Shown here: piece after piece, positions 10,070 through 19,983 of the stretch
Numbering within the stretch: position 1 is the first letter of the stretch
How the letters are laid out: every line of letters starts with the position of its first letter
Assembly (NCBI GenBank): GCA_018398765.1
Contig: JAHBMJ010000835.1
Location: forward strand, 1 to 39,979
From: Chromera velia
Lineage: Eukaryota > Sar > Chromeraceae
DNA length: 39,979 nucleotides
Reading direction: 5' to 3'
Translations under genes and position numbers: made by a program
The notes under the pieces: model-generated
The model's input: the letters and a program-made list of their open reading frames with translations, nothing else
The model's database searches: none
Told to the model about the DNA's origin: nothing

Positions 10070-10984
10070 GGAACAGCCACAGCACTCTACGCACCTGCTA
10101 CGCCTCCCTGAGACCTTGAAGAGGGCCTCCAACAACTTCTTGAGGTTGGAGCCCTAGACTCGACATCCTGTGTGAGATGCGGGGGTACACGCCCTCACTT
10201 TGGAGGAACGTGTTCTGTAACCAACAACGATCGCTGCTTCAATTGCGGGGGGGCTGGACACATCAAAGTTGTGTGCCCCTGACCACCAACGGGAGCCTCA
10301 AGCTCCACTCGACGGCCAAACTACGCTGACCTCGAGAACCCTAGCGAGAACCCCCCTCCCCTCCAACAATAGAGAGAACAAGAACGGAACAGAGCCTCTA
10401 TGGACCGTCTTTATAACTTTCTCAACATCCCTCCCACAGTCCAAAGAAACCATCACCAGATGCAGTTGCAGTCTTTCACCCTACGGGCACAGCAGCAAAG
10501 TTTCCAGACCTTCAACCCTGCGTCGCTCCCGAGACGCCCGAAGAGGTTGGTGTTCAGGCCCCGCATGACACCAGAGGCCCCCGGAACGAGCAGCATCCCG
10601 CAGACCTTCGCACCAACACAGTCACCCATCTATCAACCCGCCCAGCCCAGACACGGCAACGCTGATGGGGGAACAGGTGCCTCAGGATGGCATGCAACGG
10701 GGGCAAACGCAGCTCCTATCGGCTCCCCGCCCGGATCTCCCCGCGTCATCCCCCCGCCTCACAGCCCACGCTTCGAAGCAAGAACGCCGTTTCCAGGCCC
10801 CGGGGTCCATCTGACCCCCAACTACAGAGGGGAGGCGTCAAACTGAAGGGTCTGGAGCTAGGGCGACTCCAGACCATCCACACTGCCCGTACTGATCAAA
10901 CCTCTACAGCAGAAGCAGAAAATCGACCACCAGACGATTCTGAGCAACGCCAACATTTTCGGAGAGATGACCTCCGAAGGGTGA
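10070..10984 (+). pseudogene. Nucleocapsid region of gag with two zinc knuckles, broken by stops
   Basis: This continues the gag frame without a shift. Two knuckles are visible: CVRCGGTRPHFGGTC at 10169-10213 (C-x2-C-x5-H-x4-C, a slightly long spacing) and CFNCGGAGHIKVVC at 10235-10276 (standard C-x2-C-x4-H-x4-C). A proline/glutamine-rich tail follows. In-frame stops are TGA 10109-10111, TGA 10280-10282, TAG 10370-10372, TGA 10844-10846 and TGA 10982-10984. Each could come from CGA or CAG by one C-to-T change. Zinc knuckles package the element RNA; here the region is dead as a contiguous protein. Confidence 0.7.
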
Positions 10985-11049
10985 GCCCACAGCTTGCTGA
11001 GAGCTACGAGCCGCCGTCGACACATAAATACATGTACCTTTTTGACTAG

Positions 11050-14000
11050 ATGCCTCCAGGTACTGACGTTGCAACCCCACTCAAGCAGGCAGTCCCAAAC
11101 AGCTTCCAATGCTTCAATCATCCCACCTTCCAGATGTGCCTCACCAGCGAGTTCCCGTTACCATTTCAAGAACTAGCTGAAGGACCCCCACCGCCCGCGG
11201 CACCTCCGCCTCCGCCAAAGCCATGCTAACCAGCCCCTACCCAGTCACAAGCCCCTCCAAACCCCTCCACGACAAGGACCCCCCCAGCTGTAAAGAACTC
11301 CCCAACCAAAAGAAGAGAAAGAGGGCCTCTCGGTACGCCAAAGGTCGCAAATGTCTCCCTGAAGCCACTTTCTGAAAGAAAAGGTTTCATTCTCCTGCTC
11401 GAGAAGTGCTTTTCAGTGACCGCCCTCGTCGACTCGGAAGCAGACGTGTCCCTGCTGTCCGAGAAAGCTTTTCAGATACTGCTCTCACTTCGCCCCTCAC
11501 TCCAACAAACCGACGTTCACGTCAATGGGGAAGGGAACTCCCCATTCAACGTTACCGGCTACATTAACCTCTCCCTTTCCTCCTTCGTACGGCCACTGCG
11601 TCATACGTTTTTTGTTTGCTCGAATCTCAACCATGCCGCCATCCTTGGAATGGACTTCCTCACCCGCAATGCTGAAAGCCAGTCCTTCCAGGAGTCCAAG
11701 TTGGTCTTGTGTCCGAGGGAGCTCGGCCTCGACCCTGAAGAGATCCCTCTTTTTCCACTATCCACACTTCAGAAAGATGCTGCCTGCCTTCCCGCCCCAC
11801 TTGTCACAGCAGCAAGAGAGGTCCTTGCCCCTCGCACGGGTGCCCACATTCGTGTGAAGCTCCCGGGCACGTCAGCCCTCCCCAACGGCGCCCCCGTCTA
11901 CATAGAACGAATTGCAGATGCCCTGCCAGCACACCTTTTCATCGGAAACTCAGTAGCAAACGTTGAAGACAGAGAGCTCACCCTCAACATAGTCAACGTC
12001 AGCGGCCGCTATGCCCAGATTCTAAGAGGAGCACCGCTTGCCATCGCCACGCTCTGTGAAGTTATCACGGAAGAGGACGAAGGGGCTGAGGAGCAGGCGT
12101 TGCCACCCCCGTTCGTCTCAGCAACAACGTCGGCAGCAGCGTCAGGGGGCTCGACCCAGGGCTCGACGTTACATGCTCCCAGCATGTCAGCGTCGGGACA
12201 GATGGAGTTGAAGGGAGGAGAGACAGGGGGACAAAATCCTGCAGCTCGGCCAGACGAGCTCACCGAGGAAGAGAAAGAGAAGGCAGAGGCCGAAATCGAT
12301 AAGGCATTGGAGGACTGCGAGCACCTGAGTGCCAAACAGAAGAAGGAGTTGAAAGACCTCCTATTGGAGTACCGAGACCTCTTCCCCACCGACCGAAACC
12401 CAGGAAACATTAAAGGAGTAGAAGCGAGGGTCGACGTTGAGACTGACACCCCCATCTACGAACGCCCCCGCCCAGTGCCGCATGCACTCAGGGCTGAGCT
12501 GCGAGAAGGGCTGCAGAAACTCCTTGAAGGGGGAATCATCAAGCCTACCTCATCTCCCTGGGGATTCCTACTCGTCTTCATCCGGAAGAAGACAGGCAAG
12601 CTGAAGATTTGCATCGACTACCGCAAGCTGAACAAGATCCTCCGCAAGGACCGATGGCCTCTGCTACGGATCGATCATACACTTGCCAAGCTGCAGGGCC
12701 GCCGTTTCTATACCTTGATCAACCTCTTTCAGGGGTTCCATCACGTGAGCGTGCGAGAGGATCATCAAGAGAGGCTCTCGTTTGTCACAGCCGATGGCCA
12801 GTTCACCTACTGCAAGATGCCTTTTAGCATTTTGACTGCACCTTCCATCTTTCAGAGAGCCATGGACATCATGCTGGCAGGTTTGACAGGGTCATTCGTC
12901 AACGTCTATCTCGACGATATCCTTGTCGCCAGTTTCTCGTTTGAGGAACACCTGACCCACATCTGCAAGACTCTCGATCGGCTCCGCACCTCCGGTTACA
13001 AGCTGTCGTTCGCGAAGTGCTTGTGGGCACAGACATCCCTCCTCTACCTGGGCCATATTGTTGACACGACAGGCATCCGTCCAAACCCGAAAAAGGTCGA
13101 AACGATCCTCTCCATATCAGCACCCACCGACAAAAAGCAGATGAAACAGCTGCTTGGGCTCGCCTCCTTCTACAGGCGCTTCATTAAGGGCTTCTCGCAG
13201 ATCGTTTTCCCCCTCACTTCCCTACTCAGAAAGCACACGCCCTTCGTATGGGAAGAGCCACAGAGGAGGGCATTCGAGGCGCTGAAGGAGGCCCTGACAT
13301 CTGAACCCGTCCTATGCCGCCCCGACTTTGACAAAGAGTTCGTTGTCAAGCCGGACGCGAGCAATGACGCGATCGGGGCGGTGCTTGGACAGACCGATGA
13401 GGAAAGAAACGAGAAGGTCGTTGCCTACGCTTCAAAGATGATGACAGACCTCGAAAAGAAGTGGGGAATCATAGAGAGAGAAGCGCTCAGCTTGGTCTAC
13501 ACCGTCGACACCTTTAAGCCCTACCTCTACGGGAAGAAGTTCATCGTCATCACTGACCACAAGGCCCTCCAGCATATCCATGATCAGAAGGACAGTCAAC
13601 CTAGGGTCATGAGGTGGGCTTTGAAGCTCGCGATCTACAAGTTCGATGTCCAGCACCGCTCCGAGGCTAAGCATGCTGATGCCGACTCCATGACGAGGCC
13701 TCCCGTTGCGGGGACGGGCGCGTCCCTGGAGGTCCCCTCGCTGAAGAGAAAGCGTGACAGGGACACGGACTCTGACGAGGAGGACGAGATTGTCGTGGCT
13801 CCATGCAGCACAGGGGGGGCCGCAGTCGAGATCGATGGGTCTGACAGGAAGCACGAGCTGAACATGTCTACCGATTCGGAGGTCGAGATCATTTCCGTCC
13901 TTTCCCCAGGTAAAGCTACCGTTCACTGCAAGGGCAGCAAGGACCGGGCTGTAAGGCCGCAGTCCCTTCACCCCCTGCGGGTAGCAGCCGGCAAACGGGG

Positions 14001-14199
14001 ACGGCCCCGGAAGGACAACAGCATGAACTCCTGCAACGCGAAGAAGGTCATGAAGGACCCCAAGCCCTCCAAGGGATGGAGGAGACCGACGGGACCCGGA
14101 AGGCCACGGTCGGGGCCTAAGGCAGCACCGCCCTCTCCCTCTCTCTCTGCCCCTCTGTGCATAGGCAACTACAGCATTGAGGAGTTCAAGAGGCTGTAG
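11050..14199 (+). pseudogene. pol: retropepsin, reverse transcriptase, RNase H and AT-hook linker
   Basis: The frame is -1 relative to gag. An ATG at 11050 leads to a TAA at 11227-11229; from 11230 it is open to TAG 14197-14199. Residues below are counted from codon 11416. Protease: LVDSEADVSLLS at 4-15, with Glu where the catalytic DSG/DTG needs Gly, and ILGMDFL at 76-82. RT: DYRKLN, then TLINLFQGFHHV where the first catalytic Asp is Asn436, while the YLDD box (Asp500, Asp501) is intact. RNase H keeps Asp647, Glu689, Asp714 and Asp757. The linker to integrase is basic with two AT-hook cores: KRGRPRKD at 860-867 and GRPR at 895-898. Homology is secure; at least protease and RT should be inactive. 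Confidence 0.88.
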
Positions 14200-15541
14200 A
14201 AGGAGGATAGTACCTTGAACCCCGTCATTCAGTTCCTCATGGATGGCAGCCTGCCAGACGACCAGGCCGAGCTTTCGAGGGTCTACTCGATGGCTGCCTC
14301 TCACGCCCTGCATGAAGGTCTGCTCGTTCGACTCCTCCCGCCCCTGAACAAGCACACGAAGGGTTTCCGGACCCTCACAGTGGTGCCTCATGCCCTACGG
14401 GCCAAGATCCTCACTGACCATCACGGTCATCTCTGCGCTGGGTATGGGGGTATCAGGAGCACGCTGGCTAAGGTCACCAACAAATTCTTCTGGCCTACCG
14501 TGACGGCTGATGTCGAAAACTACGTTAAGTCATGTAAGACGTGCCAGCACAGAAAGGACGCCTTCAAGAAGGAGCATCTCATGATCGTCCCGCTGTCGAC
14601 AGAGCCACTCACTCACATGTCTGTCGACACCGTTGGCCCTCTGCCTACCTTGGAGGGCAAGCGAGTTATCATTTCGGTCATGGACCTCGCCTTCAGGTTT
14701 GTGGTCCTCATAGCCGTTCCGAATCAGAAGGCAACAACGATCGCGCAGGCGTTCCTTGACAATGTCTTCTTCGTCTTCGGCTCCCCCGTGACCCTCCTCT
14801 CCGACCAGGGGCCGAGTTTGCTTGACCCCATTGTCATCGCAGTGAGCGAGCTCGTCGGCACAGAGAGGGTCTGTACAAGCACGTACAACCCAAAGGCCAA
14901 CGGGAAGCTCGAAAGGATGCATCGAGAGCTCAAGCAGACACTGTCCGCATATATTGCCGAGCACCAGAAGGACTGGGTACGCTACCTGCCTGTCGCGGCT
15001 TTCCTGCACAACGCTACCCGACATGTAGCGCTCGGGATCTCTCCATTTGAGTTCCTCTTTGGGTTCCCTTCGAGGACACCCACGAAGCTCAGCACCGACC
15101 TGCAGGAAAGTGCCGACATCATCCCGTAGGACTATGTCAAGGTCCTCTCTGAAATTCGAGAGGAGAACAAGAAGACCGCCTGAGACATTTACATGGAAGC
15201 GGCCGAGCAGAGAGGCAGACGAGTCCTGAAAGATGCCAGCAACAAGCAGTTCCACACCCCTTACATATACAAGAGGGGCGATTACGTCTGGGCACGAGTC
15301 AAGCGAACGAAGAAAGGCTACGCAGCCAAACTAACCACAAAATACAAGGGGCCCTTCAGAATCCTCGAGATCAGAGACAACCGCACGCTCCTACTCAAGC
15401 AGCCGGGCGCCCAGACACGTCGTGTGATCAACCGCGACAATGCCAAGCCCTTCGTCCACAGGGACCTGAAGGAGAATGACGCCCTCCTCTTTTGGTTCAT
15501 GCCCGAGCTGGAAGAGGACGGGAAACAGGCAGACCCCATCG
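14200..15541 (+). pseudogene. pol: integrase with GPY/F-type C-terminal region
   Basis: This continues the pol frame past the TAG at 14197-14199. The zinc-binding N-domain has HH and CKTC (cysteines at 14533 and 14542), but the second zinc His of the GH motif is Tyr at 14443. The catalytic core has Asp in SVDTVGPLP (14626), Asp in LSDQGPS (14803) and Glu in GKLERMHREL (14911), with exactly 35 residues between the last two, so the DD35E triad is intact. TAG 15127-15129 and TGA 15181-15183 interrupt the frame. It then resumes with a basic region and a KYKGPFRILEI segment typical of the GPY/F module. Integrase would insert the cDNA; this copy is broken. Confidence 0.88.
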
Positions 15542-15715
15542 ACATTCGGAGAGTACGAGGTAGAAAAGATCTGTGCCAAGCGGCGCACGAGAAGGGGGAC
15601 GGAGTTCCTCGTCAAGTACAAGGGCTATGCAGAGAAGGAGTGGACCCCGGAGGAAGAGCTTGACTGCGCCGACAAGGTCGAGGAATTTCACGCCCACCTC
15701 CGTGGAGGCCAGTAA
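15542..15715 (+). pseudogene. Integrase C-terminal chromodomain (frameshifted)
   Basis: It reads FGEYEVEKICAKR, then EFLVKYKGY and WTPEEEL, ending KVEEFHAHL and TAA 15713-15715. This is the full chromodomain pattern: an EVEKI strand, a VKYKGY aromatic cage segment with the conserved Trp, and a C-terminal helix. It lies in a different frame from the integrase upstream, so an indel or recoding occurs near 15535-15545. In chromoviruses this domain tethers integrase to modified histone tails. Confidence 0.82.
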
Positions 15716-15939
15716 GGCCTTCTCGGGAGAGATGGATAGACGAACGTATCTGCAGAGACACAGAGAAGAAAAAGAGACGCTGAGTGGCCATGGTGCATCT
15801 AGATTGACATGAAACTGACTGACTGCTTCTTTGATCGTTGGGGTGGTATGCAACAGAGGTAATGCTGTGCGAGTGAGCATCCGTGAGTGGCCGTCCGATC
15901 GAGTCATCCTTGATTGCGCAGGGTTCTTTTGGGGGGGAA

Positions 15940-16269
15940 NNNNNNNNNNNNNNNNNNNNNNNNNNNNNNNNNNNNNNNNNNNNNNNNNNNNNNNNNNNNN
16001 NNNNNNNNNNNNNNNNNNNNNNNNNNNNNNNNNNNNNNNNNNNNNNNNNNNNNNNNNNNNNNNNNNNNNNNNNNNNNNNNNNNNNNNNNNNNNNNNNNNN
16101 NNNNNNNNNNNNNNNNNNNNNNNNNNNNNNNNNNNNNNNNNNNNNNNNNNNNNNNNNNNNNNNNNNNNNNNNNNNNNNNNNNNNNNNNNNNNNNNNNNNN
16201 NNNNNNNNNNNNNNNNNNNNNNNNNNNNNNNNNNNNNNNNNNNNNNNNNNNNNNNNNNNNNNNNNNNNN
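15940..16269. other. Assembly gap of 330 N
   Basis: Unresolved bases. Both edges are G-rich (gggggggaa before; ccgaagggggg after), which suggests a G-rich tandem repeat blocked assembly. Confidence 0.99.
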
Positions 16270-16473
16270 GGGATTCCGAAGGGGGGAACCGAACCGGGAA
16301 AAGGCAACGGGAAGGGGCTGGGGAGATGGGGGAGGGGCCATATGTATAAAGGAGAGGATAAAAGCCTGCCCTCGATGGCAAGAGGGGTAGAAGGGTCGCG
16401 GCAGACCTACTGAGAGACGGAGTAGGGCACACGGCAGCTGCCGCCTCATCTCTCGCCAGCGCCGACAAATTTT

Positions 16474-16612
16474 CAACAAACAGGGAAGGGCAAGGGGGGG
16501 GTTATGGGAGAAGGGAAGGGATGGGAAGGGGACGGGAAGAGGAACGGGGAGGGGAAGGGGAGGGGAAGGAAATTAAGGGGGAGGAAAGAGGAATGGGGAG
16601 GGGAGGGCAGGG
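16474..16612 (+). repeat. Purine (G/A) tract
   Basis: Almost uninterrupted G and A on the plus strand, built from gggaa and ggggagg words. It could fold into G-quadruplex or triplex structures. No coding content. Confidence 0.8.
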
Positions 16613-16870
16613 GGAGTGACGGACCCTTTTTGGCATGCAGAAGTGACTGTTCTTCGTTTAACTTTCCACGCGTAATTCCATTCGATCTCTTTTCCCCGTT
16701 CGGTCTCACTCTTCTCAGTGAAGTCTCTGCAAACGTTCGTTTCAAGCGTGAATGGAAGTGTCAACTCACCGATACCGGTGTGTGGGCAAAAAAAAAAAAA
16801 AGAGTATGAACGTCCTCCAGAACAGCGCCAGCATCACCGTGACTTCCACGAGAGAACATGGACAACACCG

Positions 16871-16990
16871 GAACCGAAGGGGGGGCAACGGCCCTTACCG
16901 AACCGAAGGGGGGGCAGGGGCCCTTACCGAAATCGAGGGGGGGCAAAAGCTCTCAGAAACCGAAATCGAGGGGGGGCAGGAGCCCTCAGG
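16871..16990 (+). repeat. Four tandem units of about 29 bp with G7 runs
   Basis: Units start at 16871, 16900, 16929 and 16962, each with gaa, a variable ccga/tcga, and ggggggg followed by ca. Three units are 29 bp and one is 33 bp. The edge sequence right of the gap is similar, so the array may extend into the gap. Confidence 0.8.
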
Positions 16991-18575
16991 ATCTGCAGAA
17001 ACAGGGGAGGGAACAATTAGGAAAGGGGGAGGTAGTGCCCAGAGAGCATATCGATTTTATGATTCATGGAAAGGGAAACTGCGCAGACCTCCACCGACCG
17101 TTTGATCTTGCCTTCTCGTCTGACATTTTTTTTTCTCCACTTTACGATGCTCTCACTCGACTCCCCTTTGGACCGCAGTGCTGGGTGGGAAAAGAAAAAA
17201 AGAAAAAGAAATGAGCAATGGGGCCGTCAGACAAGCGGAGAAAGGACCTGACTCCATGCATATCTCCTTCACAGGCCTCGTTCCAGATGACCGCTGTGAA
17301 TATGTGCCTTTACCCCTATCTTTATTCTTTTCCCTTTGAGTGCTCTCCCAAGAACAATGGTACTGGGCGACTTACCTCTGTTGCCGCTATTACCCCGTCT
17401 CAACATCCTCCTTTCCCTCTGTTTTTTCTTCCTCCGTCTACGGTCGCGCCTCCTACCTGCAAACGGCGAATAGGAGGAGAGCACTTGGCTGCGCTGTGTA
17501 TGTGAATTAGGGATTTGGGTGGGGGGGGGGTCGAAACAAGCTACTTGGAAGAACGGAATTAGAATGTGAAAAAGACCGTGCGTTTGCTCTCTTTCTTCAT
17601 GTGAATCGACGTTTGTGTTTGTATGTGATGACCTCTTAGCAGACTTCCCTCCCTCACTGACCTTCTCCCCACCCCGTCAACCTTCTGCCCCTCCATCGTT
17701 TCGTCGTGCTCTTGTGTGCCCTCTTTCCTGTATACAGTACACAGGGTGGAATGGCTGTGCTGAAATTCAATCCGTTTCTCTGTATGTTTGGATCTGTTTT
17801 GCAATGAGTGAGTGCGCTGCTGACTTCTTGTTTTATCCCTGGCTGTATAGGAGAAGAAAGGGGGGCGGGGGAACAGAAACGGGAATAAGGGCCTTTTCAG
17901 GTCTTCCCGCATGTGCTCATCGGGACTGCCAGCAGGCTGTCTTTGCTTTTCCATTGCTTTTTTCCGTTCCAATAACTCTTTTCGTGCAATGTTCTCTTTT
18001 AACGATGTGTCTCTTATGTTTTCTTGCCTCTTTGGCTCTCTGACCTCCCCGACCCCTTTCACCGCCCCCTCACCTGTCCGTCTTTCGTCCCAAAGTTCCT
18101 TTCATATGACAGTATTGGCGACCACACCGGATTTCACCCTTCCGAGTCGGTTCCAGCTGACCGTTATGCTATGTGCTGACTTGAGGAAACAGGCAGGTCG
18201 GGGGGTTCGTGAAGTTTTCTGTATAGATTGGGAGAGGAGAGAAGGAGACGGCTTTTCGTCACTGACCACTGTCTACCGTCTCCGTTCAGAACGTCCTTTC
18301 TCCACAGATGATTGCGCGTCCCTCTCGGGTTTTTCTGCCTTGGCTTGGTTTTTTCATCATCCCCGCTTGTCAGGTGCTCTCTGGAATGCTTGTGAAGTCT
18401 GGATGGAGAAAGGAGAAGGAGAATGGGAAGTGAGGGAGGTTAATTCAGACTGAGCCGCCGCAAGCCGATTTTGCTTTGTATGCTCCTCATGCACGTGCAC
18501 GTGCGAAGCGTGCCAGGGCCCTCTTTGTGTTCATGTGCCTGCATGCGTATCGCGGGGTCACGATTTTCTTTTCCA

Positions 18576-18590
18576 GGGCCGGGGGGGATC
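18576..18590 (+). promoter_or_regulatory. Polypurine-type tract before the right LTR
   Basis: GGGCC followed by GGGGGGG and ATC lies directly before the TG of the right LTR. This is the position where the plus-strand primer of an LTR element is expected. The CC and TC interruptions make it an imperfect polypurine tract. Confidence 0.5.
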
Positions 18591-19225
18591 TGCAGAGTCG
18601 TACTCATGCGCTTCGGGCCGAGGGCCAGCCATCCTATGCTATGAGGCTGGGATTGGACGCATGGCCCAAGGACCCCAGCAGCTAGACAGAGAGAGAGAGG
18701 CCCTCTACAGAAAAGAAAGAATAGAAAGAGCCAGGGCCTTTTGAGAAGCGGTTCCGGAAGGCAATTGTGACCCGATTCGAAAGTTGTGGAGATGATGGAG
18801 ACGGCCGAACATGTTTTTGAATCACCCCTTGCATCGTTACCGTTCAGGAGATATGAGCCATTAAAGATTCCAGAAAAGGATATCCCAAAAAGCAGAATTG
18901 CACCTGGCCCTGCAAAGTCATTCTGTGAAAGCAATAAAGACATTCTGCTTTCCCGGACCAAACATGCCCAACTTTGCGGGGCCCTGAGACACGCACGCTA
19001 CTCATCACCGGTCGATCGAATTTGCATGTATGCACACGCGAAGACATCTTAAGATTCATCTCTGAGTCGAAACGTTGTGCAACCAGGATCGAACTAATCT
19101 GAACATACACATCCGTCTATTAGAATCCAAAGCCTCCAGAACTCCTTCTACGAACCTCAAGTGCTTTCTGTCACGTTCTTAAGGTTTCCTAGCTCAGTCC
19201 TGCCGATTCCAAACCGGAATTAGCA
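18591..19225 (+). mobile_element. Right (3') LTR, 635 bp
   Basis: Partner of the left LTR, same orientation and length. It carries AATAAA at 18933-18938, a possible polyadenylation signal, where the left copy has GATAAA. It is followed by the ATAG target duplication at 19226-19229. Confidence 0.85.
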
Positions 19226-19229
19226 ATAG
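19226..19229. repeat. Target-site duplication ATAG, right copy
   Basis: It matches the four bases before the left LTR. Confidence 0.7.
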
Positions 19230-19983
19230 TCAAACAATGGAACAGTTTAGAACAGCTTCACTTAGATGGTGTGCTTTATCGCCTTCCTTAAAAACTACAC
19301 AGATGATCGAATCTACGTACAATTCGCCTCCATGTGTGTTTTTGCATATGTATATATGTACCGATACATCAAGGTTAGACAAAAGGTGCATGTTCGCCAT
19401 GCACGCGCTGTAGAGTTGCCGGAAAGCGCGGGTCCCGAAAGGTAAATGTAACCCGATTTATTGGTAATTCGACTTTTTTTTTTCCATAGGTGCGGCTAAG
19501 GGCCTTAACAGATACCATGGCCGGGGGCCACGGCACTTCGATCGATCGATCGATCGATCGCTGCCGTGGCCCCCGCCCCATGGCAGCACACAACTTAGAC
19601 ATGCCCAAGCCCCCGATGGTGTGCATCAATTAGCGGACCCCCCCGAGGCACTCACCCAACTGGTTGGGTGCATCCCGTGAATTAAGTCGACGGCAGACCG
19701 AGTCGATGGCAGTCGTAACATTTGTAACAATGATGTCGAATAACACGTACGTCGTAACTGCCTCGACAACATATTCTCTCTCTCAGGTGTCACACAGCAC
19801 CATACACCAGCACACAACCGTGTTCTGATACGCTCCGTCAACCAGAAAGACGCGCAGCCCTTGATCGCCTGCTCCCAGGAGCTCAGTCTGCCTTCCCAAA
19901 TTAGAAAGGGTCTCGTTGTATCCTGTCAAGTGAAGGAAGACCAGTCTCTCTGTCCATCTGTCTGTCTGACAATCATCACAACC
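19230..19983. other. Upstream region of the DNAAF1-like gene
   Basis: About 750 bases between the right LTR and the start codon, holding a strong hairpin at 19515-19583. No other gene is seen. The gene's promoter should lie here, but no core element can be assigned with confidence. Confidence 0.5.
19515..19583. repeat. Inverted repeat with a GATC-tandem loop
   Basis: The left arm at 19515-19535 starts CCATGG and ends CCACGGCA. The right arm at 19562-19583 is its reverse complement with one extra base. The 26-base loop contains about five tandem ATCG units. The arms are about 80% GC, so a stable hairpin or cruciform is expected. Confidence 0.85.

Larger units (their letters stand above)
15716..18590 (+). 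other. Long non-coding 3' region of the chromodomain element
   Basis: About 2.9 kb between pol and the right LTR, unusually long for this family. It contains an assembly gap, a purine tract, a tandem repeat with G7 runs and a poly-A run near 16789-16801. The longest frames (for example 17911-18453) show no recognisable domain. It may be a native 3' untranslated region or include a later insertion. Confidence 0.55.
7599..19225 (+). mobile_element. Full-length chromodomain Ty3/gypsy LTR retrotransposon, about 11.6 kb
   Basis: Two direct copies of a 635-bp sequence (7599-8233 and 18591-19225) both start TGCAGAGTCG and end GAATTAGCA. The outer flanks are ATAG on both sides (7595-7598 and 19226-19229), as expected for a 4-bp target-site duplication. 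Between them, in order, lie gag, zinc knuckles, protease, RT, RNase H, an AT-hook linker, integrase, a GPY/F-type region and a chromodomain, then a long non-coding 3' region with a G-rich tract directly before the right LTR. This order and the terminal chromodomain identify the chromovirus clade of Ty3/gypsy. Stops, a gag-pol frame change, a frameshift before the chromodomain and altered catalytic residues show it is no longer autonomous. I found no convincing primer binding site directly after the left LTR. Confidence 0.85.

Noticed and set aside
13432-14391. 319-codon minus-strand frame
   Set aside because: Antisense shadow of RNase H and the AT-hook linker in GC-rich coding sequence.
17911-18453. 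180-codon plus-strand frame in the 3' region of the retroelement
   Set aside because: No domain, no family pattern and overlapping open frames on the other strand; not enough to call a gene.
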